Part shown: in pieces, positions 23,701 through 39,505 of the stretch | Layout of the letters: each line of letters starts with the position of its first letter | Position numbering within the stretch: position 1 is the stretch's first letter | Source of the DNA: Pohlia nutans | Lineage: Eukaryota > Streptophyta > Bryopsida > Bryales > Mniaceae | Assembly: GCA_022496805.1 (NCBI GenBank) | Contig: CM040088.1 | Coordinates: forward strand, 43,489,436 to 43,553,435 | Direction of reading: 5' to 3' | Length of the DNA stretch: 64,000 nt | Translations under genes and position numbers: made by a program | Notes under the pieces: generated by a model | Seen by the model: only the letters and a program-made list of their open reading frames with translations | What the model was told of the DNA's origin: nothing | Databases searched by the model: none

Positions 23701-26700
23701 GGAGACATCACGAGTAGTTCTCAAAATTCACTGTGAATTCTAAAGCTTGGAACTCGTCAACACCACACCATTCCAGTGGTCACCTCACGAGTGGTTCTCA
23801 AACACCATCCCAGTGGTCAATTGCCCACTGGTTCTCATACTACACTATGACTGCTATACCTGAAGATACTCCTGAACATAAAACCATTGCAGTGGTCAAT
23901 TGACTTGGACGTCCTCGAACTACACTGGGAATGCAAAACCTTAGTTGGGACTCGTCAACAACACAACATTCCCATATGGAGACATCACGAGTAGTTCTCA
24001 AAATTCACTGTGAATTCTAAAGCTTGGAACTCGTCAACACCACACCATTCCAGTGGTCACCTCACGAGTGGTTCTCAAACACCATCCCAGTGGTCAATTG
24101 CCCACTGGTTCTCATACTACACTATGACTGCTATACCTGAAGATACTCCTGAACATAAAACCATTGCAGTGGTCAATTGACTTGGACGTCCTCGAACTAC
24201 ACTGGGAATGCAAAACCTTAGTTGGGACTCGTCAACAACACAACATTCCCATATGGAGACATCACGAGTAGTTCTCAAAATTCACTGTGAATTCTAAAGC
24301 TTGGAACTCGTCAACACCACACCATTCCAGTGGTCACCTCACGAGTGGTTCTCAAACACCATCCCACTCGTCAATTGCCCACTGGTTCTCATACTACACT
24401 ATGACTGCTATACCTGAAGATACTCCTGAACATAAAACCATTGCAGTGGTCAATTGACTTGGACGTCCTCGAACTACACTGGGAATGCAAAACCTTAGTT
24501 GGGACTCGTCAACAACACAACATTCCCATATGGAGACATCACGAGTAGTTCTCAAAATTCACTGTGAATTCTAAAGCTTGGAACTCGTCAACACCACACC
24601 ATTCCAGTGGTCACCTCACGAGTGGTTCTCAAACACCATCCCAGTGGTCAATTGCCCACTGGTTCTCATACTACACTATGACTGCTATACCTGAAGATAC
24701 TCCTGAACATAAAACCATTGCAGTGGTCAATTGACTTGGACGTCCTCGAACTACACTGGGAATGCAAAACCTTAGTTGGGACTCGTCAACAACACAACAT
24801 TCCCATATGGAGACATCACGAGTAGTTCTCAAAATTCACTGTGAATTCTAAAGCTTGGAACTCGTCAACACCACACCATTCCAGTGGTCACCTCACGAGT
24901 GGTTCTCAAACACCATCCCACTCGTCAATTGCCCACTGGTTCTCATACTACACTATGACTGCTATACCTGAAGATACTCCTGAACATAAAACCATTGCAG
25001 TGGTCAATTGACTTGGACGTCCTCGAACTACACTGGGAATGCAAAACCTTAGTTGGGACTCGTCAACAACACAACATTCCCATATGGAGACATCACGAGT
25101 AGTTCTCAAAATTCACTGTGAATTCTAAAGCTTGGAACTCGTCAACACCACACCATTCCAGTGGTCACCTCACGAGTGGTTCTCAAACACCATCCCACTC
25201 GTCAATTGCCCACTGGTTCTCATACTACACTATGACTGCTATACCTGAAGATACTCCTGAACATAAAACCATTGCAGTGGTCAATTGACTTGGACGTCCT
25301 CGAACTACACTGGGAATGCAAAACCTTAGTTGGGACTCGTCAACAACACAACATTCCCATATGGAGACATCACGAGTAGTTCTCAAAATTCACTGTGAAT
25401 TCTAAAGCTTGGAACTCGTCAACACCACACCATTCCAGTGGTCACCTCACGAGTGGTTCTCAAACACCATCCCAGTGGTCAATTGCCCACTGGTTCTCAT
25501 ACTACACTATGACTGCTATACCTGAAGATACTCCTGAACATAAAACCATTGCAGTGGTCAATTGACTTGGACGTCCTCGAACTACACTGGGAATGCAAAA
25601 CCTTAGTTGGGACTCGTCAACAACACAACATTCCCATATGGAGACATCACGAGTAGTTCTCAAAATTCACTGTGAATTCTAAAGCTTGGAACTCGTCAAC
25701 ACCACACCATTCCAGTGGTCACCTCACGAGTGGTTCTCAAACACCATCCCAGTGGTCAATTGCCCACTGGTTCTCATACTACACTATGACTGCTATACCT
25801 GAAGATACTCCTGAACATAAAACCATTGCAGTGGTCAATTGACTTGGACGTCCTCGAACTACACTGGGAATGCAAAACCTTAGTTGGGACTCGTCAACAA
25901 CACAACATTCCCATATGGAGACATCACGAGTAGTTCTCAAAATTCACTGTGAATTCTAAAGCTTGGAACTCGTCAACACCACACCATTCCAGTGGTCACC
26001 TCACGAGTGGTTCTCAAACACCATCCCACTCGTCAATTGCCCACTGGTTCTCATACTACACTATGACTGCTATACCTGAAGATACTCCTGAACATAAAAC
26101 CATTGCAGTGGTCAATTGACTTGGACGTCCTCGAACTACACTGGGAATGCAAAACCTTAGTTGGGACTCGTCAACAACACAACATTCCCATATGGAGACA
26201 TCACGAGTAGTTCTCAAAATTCACTGTGAATTCTAAAGCTTGGAACTCGTCAACACCACACCATTCCAGTGGTCACCTCACGAGTGGTTCTCAAACACCA
26301 TCCCACTCGTCAATTGCCCACTGGTTCTCATACTACACTATGACTGCTATACCTGAAGATACTCCTGAACATAAAACCATTGCAGTGGTCAATTGACTTG
26401 GACGTCCTCGAACTACACTGGGAATGCAAAACCTTAGTTGGGACTCGTCAACAACACAACATTCCCATATGGAGACATCACGAGTAGTTCTCAAAATTCA
26501 CTGTGAATTCTAAAGCTTGGAACTCGTCAACACCACACCATTCCAGTGGTCACCTCACGAGTGGTTCTCAAACACCATCCCAGTGGTCAATTGCCCACTG
26601 GTTCTCATACTACACTATGACTGCTATACCTGAAGATACTCCTGAACATAAAACCATTGCAGTGGTCAATTGACTTGGACGTCCTCGAACTACACTGGGA

Positions 26701-29700
26701 ATGCAAAACCTTAGTTGGGACTCGTCAACAACACAACATTCCCATATGGAGACATCACGAGTAGTTCTCAAAATTCACTGTGAATTCTAAAGCTTGGAAC
26801 TCGTCAACACCACACCATTCCAGTGGTCACCTCACGAGTGGTTCTCAAACACCATCCCACTCGTCAATTGCCCACTGGTTCTCATACTACACTATGACTG
26901 CTATACCTGAAGATACTCCTGAACATAAAACCATTGCAGTGGTCAATTGACTTGGACGTCCTCGAACTACACTGGGAATGCAAAACCTTAGTTGGGACTC
27001 GTCAACAACACAACATTCCCATATGGAGACATCACGAGTAGTTCTCAAAATTCACTGTGAATTCTAAAGCTTGGAACTCGTCAACACCACACCATTCCAG
27101 TGGTCACCTCACGAGTGGTTCTCAAACACCATCCCAGTGGTCAATTGCCCACTGGTTCTCATACTACACTATGACTGCTATACCTGAAGATACTCCTGAA
27201 CATAAAACCATTGCAGTGGTCAATTGACTTGGACGTCCTCGAACTACACTGGGAATGCAAAACCTTAGTTGGGACTCGTCAACAACACAACATTCCCATA
27301 TGGAGACATCACGAGTAGTTCTCAAAATTCACTGTGAATTCTAAAGCTTGGAACTCGTCAACACCACACCATTCCAGTGGTCACCTCACGAGTGGTTCTC
27401 AAACACCATCCCACTCGTCAATTGCCCACTGGTTCTCATACAACACTATGACTGCTATACCTGAAGATACTCCTGAACATAAAACCATTGCAGTGGTCAA
27501 TTGACTTGGACGTCCTCGAACTACACTGGGAATGCAAAACCTTAGTTGGGACTCGTCAACAACACAACATTCCCATATGGAGACATCACGAGTAGTTCTC
27601 AAAATTCACTGTGAATTCTAAAGCTTGGAACTCGTCAACACCACACCATTCCAGTGGTCACCTCACGAGTGGTTCTCAAACACCATCCCACTCGTCAATT
27701 GCCCACAAGTTCTCATACTACACTATGACTGCTATACCTGAAGATACTCCTGAACATAAAACCATTGCAGTGGTCAATTGACTTGGACGTCCTCGAACTA
27801 CACTGGGAATGCAAAACCTTAGTTGGGACTCGTCAACAACACAACATTCCCATATGGAGACATCACGAGTAGTTCTCAAAATTCACTGTGAATTCTAAAG
27901 CTTGGAACTCGTCAACACCACACCATTCCAGTGGTCACCTCACGAGTGGTTCTCAAACACCATCCCACTCGTCAATTGCCCACTGGTTCTCATACTACAC
28001 TATGACTGCTATACCTGAAGATACTCCTGAACATAAAACCATTGCAGTGGTCAATTGACTTGGACGTCCTCGAACTACACTGGGAATGCAAAACCTTAGT
28101 TGGGACTCGTCAACAACACAACATTCCCATATGGAGACATCACGAGTAGTTCTCAAAATTCACTGTGAATTCTAAAGCTTGGAACTCGTCAACACCACAC
28201 CATTCCAGTGGTCACCTCACGAGTGGTTCTCAAACACCATCCCAGTGGTCAATTGCCCACTGGTTCTCATACTACACTATGACTGCTATACCTGAAGATA
28301 CTCCTGAACATAAAACCATTGCAGTGGTCAATTGACTTGGACGTCCTCGAACTACACTGGGAATGCAAAACCTTAGTTGGGACTCGTCAACAACACAACA
28401 TTCCCATATGGAGACATCACGAGTAGTTCTCAAAATTCACTGTGAATTCTAAAGCTTGGAACTCGTCAACACCACACCATTCCAGTGGTCACCTCACGAG
28501 TGGTTCTCAAACACCATCCCACTCGTCAATTGCCCACTGGTTCTCATACTACACTATGACTGCTATACCTGAAGATACTCCTGAACATAAAACCATTGCA
28601 GTGGTCAATTGACTTGGACGTCCTCGAACTACACTGGGAATGCAAAACCTTAGTTGGGACTCGTCAACAACACAACATTCCCATATGGAGACATCACGAG
28701 TAGTTCTCAAAATTCACTGTGAATTCTAAAGCTTGGAACTCGTCAACACCACACCATTCCAGTGGTCACCTCACGAGTGGTTCTCAAACACCATCCCACT
28801 CGTCAATTGCCCACAAGTTCTCATACTACACTATGACTGCTATACCTGAAGATACTCCTGAACATAAAACCATTGCAGTGGTCAATTGACTTGGACGTCC
28901 TCGAACTACACTGGGAATGCAAAACCTTAGTTGGGACTCGTCAACAACACAACATTCCCATATGGAGACATCACGAGTAGTTCTCAAAATTCACTGTGAA
29001 TTCTAAAGCTTGGAACTCGTCAACACCACACCATTCCAGTGGTCACCTCACGAGTGGTTCTCAAACACCATCCCACTCGTCAATTGCCCACTGGTTCTCA
29101 TACTACACTATGACTGCTATACCTGAAGATACTCCTGAACATAAAACCATTGCAGTGGTCAATTGACTTGGACGTCCTCGAACTACACTGGGAATGCAAA
29201 ACCTTAGTTGGGACTCGTCAACAACACAACATTCCCATATGGAGACATCACGAGTAGTTCTCAAAATTCACTGTGAATTCTAAAGCTTGGAACTCGTCAA
29301 CACCACACCATTCCAGTGGTCACCTCACGAGTGGTTCTCAAACACCATCCCACTCGTCAATTGCCCACTGGTTCTCATACTACACTATGACTGCTATACC
29401 TGAAGATACTCCTGAACATAAAACCATTGCAGTGGTCAATTGACTTGGACGTCCTCGAACTACACTGGGAATGCAAAACCTTAGTTGGGACTCGTCAACA
29501 ACACAACATTCCCATATGGAGACATCACGAGTAGTTCTCAAAATTCACTGTGAATTCTAAAGCTTGGAACTCGTCAACACCACACCATTCCAGTGGTCAC
29601 CTCACGAGTGGTTCTCAAACACCATCCCACTCGTCAATTGCCCACAAGTTCTCATACTACACTATGACTGCTATACCTGAAGATACTCCTGAACATAAAA

Positions 29701-32700
29701 CCATTGCAGTGGTCAATTGACTTGGACGTCCTCGAACTACACTGGGAATGCAAAACCTTAGTTGGGACTCGTCAACAACACAACATTCCCATATGGAGAC
29801 ATCACGAGTAGTTCTCAAAATTCACTGTGAATTCTAAAGCTTGGAACTCGTCAACACCACACCATTCCAGTGGTCACCTCACGAGTGGTTCTCAAACACC
29901 ATCCCACTCGTCAATTGCCCACTGGTTCTCATACTACACTATGACTGCTATACCTGAAGATACTCCTGAACATAAAACCATTGCAGTGGTCAATTGACTT
30001 GGACGTCCTCGAACTACACTGGGAATGCAAAACCTTAGTTGGGACTCGTCAACAACACAACATTCCCATATGGAGACATCACGAGTAGTTCTCAAAATTC
30101 ACTGTGAATTCTAAAGCTTGGAACTCGTCAACACCACACCATTCCAGTGGTCACCTCACGAGTGGTTCTCAAACACCATCCCACTCGTCAATTGCCCACT
30201 GGTTCTCATACTACACTATGACTGCTATACCTGAAGATACTCCTGAACATAAAACCATTGCAGTGGTCAATTGACTTGGACGTCCTCGAACTACACTGGG
30301 AATGCAAAACCTTAGTTGGGACTCGTCAACAACACAACATTCCCATATGGAGACATCACGAGTAGTTCTCAAAATTCACTGTGAATTCTAAAGCTTGGAA
30401 CTCGTCAACACCACACCATTCCAGTGGTCACCTCACGAGTGGTTCTCAAACACCATCCCACTCGTCAATTGCCCACTGGTTCTCATACTACACTATGACT
30501 GCTATACCTGAAGATACTCCTGAACATAAAACCATTGCAGTGGTCAATTGACTTGGACGTCCTCGAACTACACTGGGAATGCAAAACCTTAGTTGGGACT
30601 CGTCAACAACACAACATTCCCATATGGAGACATCACGAGTAGTTCTCAAAATTCACTGTGAATTCTAAAGCTTGGAACTCGTCAACACCACACCATTCCA
30701 GTGGTCACCTCACGAGTGGTTCTCAAACACCATCCCACTCGTCAATTGCCCACTGGTTCTCATACTACACTATGACTGCTATACCTGAAGATACTCCTGA
30801 ACATAAAACCATTGCAGTGGTCAATTGACTTGGACGTCCTCGAACTACACTGGGAATGCAAAACCTTAGTTGGGACTCGTCAACAACACAACATTCCCAT
30901 ATGGAGACATCACGAGTAGTTCTCAAAATTCACTGTGAATTCTAAAGCTTGGAACTCGTCAACACCACACCATTCCAGTGGTCACCTCACGAGTGGTTCT
31001 CAAACACCATCCCAGTGGTCAATTGCCCACTGGTTCTCATACTACACTATGACTGCTATACCTGAAGATACTCCTGAACATAAAACCATTGCAGTGGTCA
31101 ATTGACTTGGACGTCCTCGAACTACACTGGGAATGCAAAACCTTAGTTGGGACTCGTCAACAACACAACATTCCCATATGGAGACATCACGAGTAGTTCT
31201 CAAAATTCACTGTGAATTCTAAAGCTTGGAACTCGTCAACACCACACCATTCCAGTGGTCACCTCACGAGTGGTTCTCAAACACCATCCCACTGGTCAAT
31301 TGCCCACTGGTTCTCATACAACACTATGACTGCTATACCTGAAGATACTCCTGAACATAAAACCATTGCAGTGGTCAATTGACTTGGACGTCCTCGAACT
31401 ACACTGGGAATGCAAAACCTTAGTTGGGACTCGTCAACAACACAACATTCCCATATGGAGACATCACGAGTAGTTCTCAAAATTCACTGTGAATTCTAAA
31501 GCTTGGAACTCGTCAACACCACACCATTCCAGTGGTCACCTCACGAGTGGTTCTCAAACACCATCCCAGTGGTCAATTGCCCACTGGTTCTCATACTACA
31601 CTATGACTGCTATACCTGAAGATACTCCTGAACATAAAACCATTGCAGTGGTCAATTGACTTGGACGTCCTCGAACTACACTGGGAATGCAAAACCTTAG
31701 TTGGGACTCGTCAACAACACAACATTCCCATATGGAGACATCACGAGTAGTTCTCAAAATTCACTGTGAATTCTAAAGCTTGGAACTCGTCAACACCACA
31801 CCATTCCAGTGGTCACCTCACGAGTGGTTCTCAAACACCATCCCAGTGGTCAATTGCCCACTGGTTCTCATACTACACTATGACTGCTATACCTGAAGAT
31901 ACTCCTGAACATAAAACCATTGCAGTGGTCAATTGACTTGGACGTCCTCGAACTACACTGGGAATGCAAAACCTTAGTTGGGACTCGTCAACAACACAAC
32001 ATTCCCATATGGAGACATCACGAGTAGTTCTCAAAATTCACTGTGAATTCTAAAGCTTGGAACTCGTCAACACCACACCATTCCAGTGGTCACCTCACGA
32101 GTGGTTCTCAAACACCATCCCACTCGTCAATTGCCCACTGGTTCTCATACTACACTATGACTGCTATACCTGAAGATACTCCTGAACATAAAACCATTGC
32201 AGTGGTCAATTGACTTGGACGTCCTCGAACTACACTGGGAATGCAAAACCTTAGTTGGGACTCGTCAACAACACAACATTCCCATATGGAGACATCACGA
32301 GTAGTTCTCAAAATTCACTGTGAATTCTAAAGCTTGGAACTCGTCAACACCACACCATTCCAGTGGTCACCTCACGAGTGGTTCTCAAACACCATCCCAG
32401 TGGTCAATTGCCCACTGGTTCTCATACTACACTATGACTGCTATACCTGAAGATACTCCTGAACATAAAACCATTGCAGTGGTCAATTGACTTGGACGTC
32501 CTCGAACTACACTGGGAATGCAAAACCTTAGTTGGGACTCGTCAACAACACAACATTCCCATATGGAGACATCACGAGTAGTTCTCAAAATTCACTGTGA
32601 ATTCTAAAGCTTGGAACTCGTCAACACCACACCATTCCAGTGGTCACCTCACGAGTGGTTCTCAAACACCATCCCACTCGTCAATTGCCCACTGGTTCTC

Positions 32701-35700
32701 ATACTACACTATGACTGCTATACCTGAAGATACTCCTGAACATAAAACCATTGCAGTGGTCAATTGACTTGGACGTCCTCGAACTACACTGGGAATGCAA
32801 AACCTTAGTTGGGACTCGTCAACAACACAACATTCCCATATGGAGACATCACGAGTAGTTCTCAAAATTCACTGTGAATTCTAAAGCTTGGAACTCGTCA
32901 ACACCACACCATTCCAGTGGTCACCTCACGAGTGGTTCTCAAACACCATCCCACTCGTCAATTGCCCACTGGTTCTCATACTACACTATGACTGCTATAC
33001 CTGATGATACTCCTGAACATAAAACCATTGCAGTGGTCAATTGACTTGGACGTCCTCGAACTACACTGGGAATGCAAAACCTTAGTTGGGACTCGTCAAC
33101 AACACAACATTCCCATATGGAGACATCACGAGTAGTTCTCAAAATTCACTGTGAATTCTAAAGCTTGGAACTCGTCAACACCACACCATTCCAGTGGTCA
33201 CCTCACGAGTGGTTCTCAAACACCATCCCACTGGTCAATTGCCCACTGGTTCTCATACAACACTATGACTGCTATACCTGAAGATACTCCTGAACATAAA
33301 ACCATTGCAGTGGTCAATTGACTTGGACGTCCTCGAACTACACTGGGAATGCAAAACCTTAGTTGGGACTCGTCAACAACACAACATTCCCATATGGAGA
33401 CATCACGAGTAGTTCTCAAAATTCACTGTGAATTCTAAAGCTTGGAACTCGTCAACACCACACCATTCCAGTGGTCACCTCACGAGTGGTTCTCAAACAC
33501 CATCCCACTCGTCAATTGCCCACTGGTTCTCATACTACACTATGACTGCTATACCTGAAGATACTCCTGAACATAAAACCATTGCAGTGGTCAATTGACT
33601 TGGACGTCCTCGAACTACACTGGGAATGCAAAACCTTAGTTGGGACTCGTCAACAACACAACATTCCCATATGGAGACATCACGAGTAGTTCTCAAAATT
33701 CACTGTGAATTCTAAAGCTTGGAACTCGTCAACACCACACCATTCCAGTGGTCACCTCACGAGTGGTTCTCAAACACCATCCCACTCGTCAATTGCCCAC
33801 TGGTTCTCATACTACACTATGACTGCTATACCTGAAGATACTCCTGAACATAAAACCATTGCAGTGGTCAATTGACTTGGACGTCCTCGAACTACACTGG
33901 GAATGCAAAACCTTAGTTGGGACTCGTCAACAACACAACATTCCCATATGGAGACATCACGAGTAGTTCTCAAAATTCACTGTGAATTCTAAAGCTTGGA
34001 ACTCGTCAACACCACACCATTCCAGTGGTCACCTCACGAGTGGTTCTCAAACACCATCCCAGTGGTCAATTGCCCACTGGTTCTCATACTACACTATGAC
34101 TGCTATACTTGAAGATACTCCTGAACATAAAACCATTGCAGTGGTCAATTGACTTGGACGTCCTCGAACTACACTGGGAATGCAAAACCTTAGTTGGGAC
34201 TCGTCAACAACACAACATTCCCATATGGAGACATCACGAGTAGTTCTCAAAATTCACTGTGAATTCTAAAGCTTGGAACTCGTCAACACCACACCATTCC
34301 AGTGGTCACCTCACGAGTGGTTCTCAAACACCATCCCAGTGGTCAATTGCCCACTGGTTCTCATACTACACTATGACTGCTATACCTGAAGATACTCCTG
34401 AACATAAAACCATTGCAGTGGTCAATTGACTTGGACGTCCTCGAACTACACTGGGAATGCAAAACGTTAGTTGGGACTCGTCAACAACACAACATTCCCA
34501 TATGGAGACATCACGAGTAGTTCTCAAAATTCACTGTGAATTCTAAAGCTTGGAACTCGTCAACACCACACCATTCCAGTGGTCACCTCACGAGTGGTTC
34601 TCAAACACCATCCCAGTGGTCAATTGCCCACTGGTTCTCATACTACACTATGACTGCTATACCTGAAGATACTCCTGAACATAAAACCATTGCAGTGGTC
34701 AATTGACTTGGACGTCCTCGAACTACACTGGGAATGCAAAACCTTAGTTGGGACTCGTCAACAACACAACATTCCCATATGGAGACATCACGAGTAGTTC
34801 TCAAAATTCACTGTGAATTCTAAAGCTTGGAACTCGTCAACACCACACCATTCCAGTGGTCACCTCACGAGTGGTTCTCAAACACCATCCCACTGGTCAA
34901 TTGCCCACTGGTTCTCATACAACACTATGACTGCTATACCTGAAGATACTCCTGAACATAAAACCATTGCAGTGGTCAATTGACTTGGACGTCCTCGAAC
35001 TACACTGGGAATGCAAAACCTTAGTTGGGACTCGTCAACAACACAACATTCCCATATGGAGACATCACGAGTAGTTCTCAAAATTCACTGTGAATTCTAA
35101 AGCTTGGAACTCGTCAACACCACACCATTCCAGTGGTCACCTCACGAGTGGTTCTCAAACACCATCCCACTCGTCAATTGCCCACTGGTTCTCATACTAC
35201 ACTATGACTGCTATACCTGAAGATACTCCTGAACATAAAACCATTGCAGTGGTCAATTGACTTGGACGTCCTCGAACTACACTGGGAATGCAAAACCTTA
35301 GTTGGGACTCGTCAACAACACAACATTCCCATATGGAGACATCACGAGTAGTTCTCAAAATTCACTGTGAATTCTAAAGCTTGGAACTCGTCAACACCAC
35401 ACCATTCCAGTGGTCACCTCACGAGTGGTTCTCAAACACCATCCCACTCGTCAATTGCCCACTGGTTCTCATACTACACTATGACTGCTATACCTGAAGA
35501 TACTCCTGAACATAAAACCATTGCAGTGGTCAATTGACTTGGACGTCCTCGAACTACACTGGGAATGCAAAACCTTAGTTGGGACTCGTCAACAACACAA
35601 CATTCCCATATGGAGACATCACGAGTAGTTCTCAAAATTCACTGTGAATTCTAAAGCTTGGAACTCGTCAACACCACACCATTCCAGTGGTCACCTCACG

Positions 35701-38700
35701 AGTGGTTCTCAAACACCATCCCAGTGGTCAATTGCCCACTGGTTCTCATACTACACTATGACTGCTATACCTGAAGATACTCCTGAACATAAAACCATTG
35801 CAGTGGTCAATTGACTTGGACGTCCTCGAACTACACTGGGAATGCAAAACCTTAGTTGGGACTCGTCAACAACACAACATTCCCATATGGAGACATCACG
35901 AGTAGTTCTCAAAATTCACTGTGAATTCTAAAGCTTGGAACTCGTCAACACCACACCATTCCAGTGGTCACCTCACGAGTGGTTCTCAAACACCATCCCA
36001 GTGGTCAATTGCCCACTGGTTCTCATACTACACTATGACTGCTATACCTGAAGATACTCCTGAACATAAAACCATTGCAGTGGTCAATTGACTTGGACGT
36101 CCTCGAACTACACTGGGAATGCAAAACCTTAGTTGGGACTCGTCAACAACACAACATTCCCATATGGAGACATCACGAGTAGTTCTCAAAATTCACTGTG
36201 AATTCTAAAGCTTGGAACTCGTCAACACCACACCATTCCAGTGGTCACCTCACGAGTGGTTCTCAAACACCATCCCACTCGTCAATTGCCCACTGGTTCT
36301 CATACTACACTATGACTGCTATACCTGAAGATACTCCTGAACATAAAACCATTGCAGTGGTCAATTGACTTGGACGTCCTCGAACTACACTGGGAATGCA
36401 AAACCTTAGTTGGGACTCGTCAACAACACAACATTCCCATATGGAGACATCACGAGTAGTTCTCAAAATTCACTGTGAATTCTAAAGCTTGGAACTCGTC
36501 AACACCACACCATTCCAGTGGTCACCTCACGAGTGGTTCTCAAACACCATCCCAGTGGTCAATTGCCCACTGGTTCTCATACTACACTATGACTGCTATA
36601 CCTGAAGATACTCCTGAACATAAAACCATTGCAGTGGTCAATTGACTTGGACGTCCTCGAACTACACTGGGAATGCAAAACCTTAGTTGGGACTCGTCAA
36701 CAACACAACATTCCCATATGGAGACATCACGAGTAGTTCTCAAAATTCACTGTGAATTCTAAAGCTTGGAACTCGTCAACACCACACCATTCCAGTGGTC
36801 ACCTCACGAGTGGTTCTCAAACACCATCCCACTCGTCAATTGCCCACTGGTTCTCATACTACACTATGACTGCTATACCTGAAGATACTCCTGAACATAA
36901 AACCATTGCAGTGGTCAATTGACTTGGACGTCCTCGAACTACACTGGGAATGCAAAACCTTAGTTGGGACTCGTCAACAACACAACATTCCCATATGGAG
37001 ACATCACGAGTAGTTCTCAAAATTCACTGTGAATTCTAAAGCTTGGAACTCGTCAACACCACACCATTCCAGTGGTCACCTCACGAGTGGTTCTCAAACA
37101 CCATCCCAGTGGTCAATTGCCCACTGGTTCTCATACTACACTATGACTGCTATACCTGAAGATACTCCTGAACATAAAACCATTGCAGTGGTCAATTGAC
37201 TTGGACGTCCTCGAACTACACTGGGAATGCAAAACCTTAGTTGGGACTCGTCAACAACACAACATTCCCATATGGAGACATCACGAGTAGTTCTCAAAAT
37301 TCACTGTGAATTCTAAAGCTTGGAACTCGTCAACACCACACCATTCCAGTGGTCACCTCACGAGTGGTTCTCAAACACCATCCCACTGGTCAATTGCCCA
37401 CTGGTTCTCATACAACACTATGACTGCTATACCTGAAGATACTCCTGAACATAAAACCATTGCAGTGGTCAATTGACTTGGACGTCCTCGAACTACACTG
37501 GGAATGCAAAACCTTAGTTGGGACTCGTCAACAACACAACATTCCCATATGGAGACATCACGAGTAGTTCTCAAAATTCACTGTGAATTCTAAAGCTTGG
37601 AACTCGTCAACACCACACCATTCCAGTGGTCACCTCACGAGTGGTTCTCAAACACCATCCCAGTGGTCAATTGCCCACTGGTTCTCATACTACACTATGA
37701 CTGCTATACCTGAAGATACTCCTGAACATAAAACCATTGCAGTGGTCAATTGACTTGGACGTCCTCGAACTACACTGGGAATGCAAAACCTTAGTTGGGA
37801 CTCGTCAACAACACAACATTCCCATATGGAGACATCACGAGTAGTTCTCAAAATTCACTGTGAATTCTAAAGCTTGGAACTCGTCAACACCACACCATTC
37901 CAGTGGTCACCTCACGAGTGGTTCTCAAACACCATCCCACTCGTCAATTGCCCACTGGTTCTCATACTACACTATGACTGCTATACCTGAAGATACTCCT
38001 GAACATAAAACCATTGCAGTGGTCAATTGACTTGGACGTCCTCGAACTACACTGGGAATGCAAAACCTTAGTTGGGACTCGTCAACAACACAACATTCCC
38101 ATATGGAGACATCACGAGTAGTTCTCAAAATTCACTGTGAATTCTAAAGCTTGGAACTCGTCAACACCACACCATTCCAGTGGTCACCTCACGAGTGGTT
38201 CTCAAACACCATCCCAGTGGTCAATTGCCCACTGGTTCTCATACTACACTATGACTGCTATACCTGAAGATACTCCTGAACATAAAACCATTGCAGTGGT
38301 CAATTGACTTGGACGTCCTCGAACTACACTGGGAATGCAAAACCTTAGTTGGGACTCGTCAACAACACAACATTCCCATATGGAGACATCACGAGTAGTT
38401 CTCAAAATTCACTGTGAATTCTAAAGCTTGGAACTCGTCAACACCACACCATTCCAGTGGTCACCTCACGAGTGGTTCTCAAACACCATCCCAGTGGTCA
38501 ATTGCCCACTGGTTCTCATACTACACTATGACTGCTATACCTGAAGATACTCCTGAACATAAAACCATTGCAGTGGTCAATTGACTTGGACGTCCTCGAA
38601 CTACACTGGGAATGCAAAACCTTAGTTGGGACTCGTCAACAACACAACATTCCCATATGGAGACATCACGAGTAGTTCTCAAAATTCACTGTGAATTCTA

Positions 38701-39405
38701 AAGCTTGGAACTCGTCAACACCACACCATTCCAGTGGTCACCTCACGAGTGGTTCTCAAACACCATCCCACTGGTCAATTGCCCACTGGTTCTCATACAA
38801 CACTATGACTGCTATACCTGAAGATACTCCTGAACATAAAACCATTGCAGTGGTCAATTGACTTGGACGTCCTCGAACTACACTGGGAATGCAAAACCTT
38901 AGTTGGGACTCGTCAACAACACAACATTCCCATATGGAGACATCACGAGTAGTTCTCAAAATTCACTGTGAATTCTAAAGCTTGGAACTCGTCAACACCA
39001 CACCATTCCAGTGGTCACCTCACGAGTGGTTCTCAAACACCATCCCAGTGGTCAATTGCCCACTGGTTCTCATACTACACTATGACTGCTATACCTGAAG
39101 ATACTCCTGAACATAAAACCATTGCAGTGGTCAATTGACTTGGACGTCCTCGAACTACACTGGGAATGCAAAACCTTAGTTGGGACTCGTCAACAACACA
39201 ACATTCCCATATGGAGACATCACGAGTAGTTCTCAAAATTCACTGTGAATTCTAAAGCTTGGAACTCGTCAACACCACACCATTCCAGTGGTCACCTCAC
39301 GAGTGGTTCTCAAACACCATCCCACTCGTCAATTGCCCACTGGTTCTCATACTACACTATGACTGCTATACCTGAAGATACTCCTGAACATAAAACCATT
39401 GCAGT

Positions 39406-39505
39406 NNNNNNNNNNNNNNNNNNNNNNNNNNNNNNNNNNNNNNNNNNNNNNNNNNNNNNNNNNNNNNNNNNNNNNNNNNNNNNNNNNNNNNNNNNNNNNN
39501 NNNNN
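39406..39505. other. Assembly gap (100 N)
   Basis: Exactly 100 N, a conventional placeholder. The left side stops at monomer position 143 and the right resumes near position 231. If in phase, the true gap is 88 bp plus an unknown multiple of 277, so its real size is undetermined. Confidence 0.99.

Larger units (their letters stand above)
13057..39405. repeat. 277-bp satellite array, central block
   Basis: About 95 monomers continue from monomer position 110 at 13057 to position 143 at 39405. 110 + 26348 = 95 x 277 + 143, so there is no net indel in 26.3 kb. Class 1 (CACTCG) and class 2 (CAGTGG) monomers are mixed. A third class, CACTGG together with TACAAC for TACTAC, appears near 31290, 33229, 34891, 37384 and 38769. 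Single private changes include CTTGAA near 15883, CCTGATGAT near 33004 and ACTTGAAGAT near 34109. The CGTTAG variant, frequent left of the retrotransposon, is not seen by eye until about 34466. There are no genes. Confidence 0.98.
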
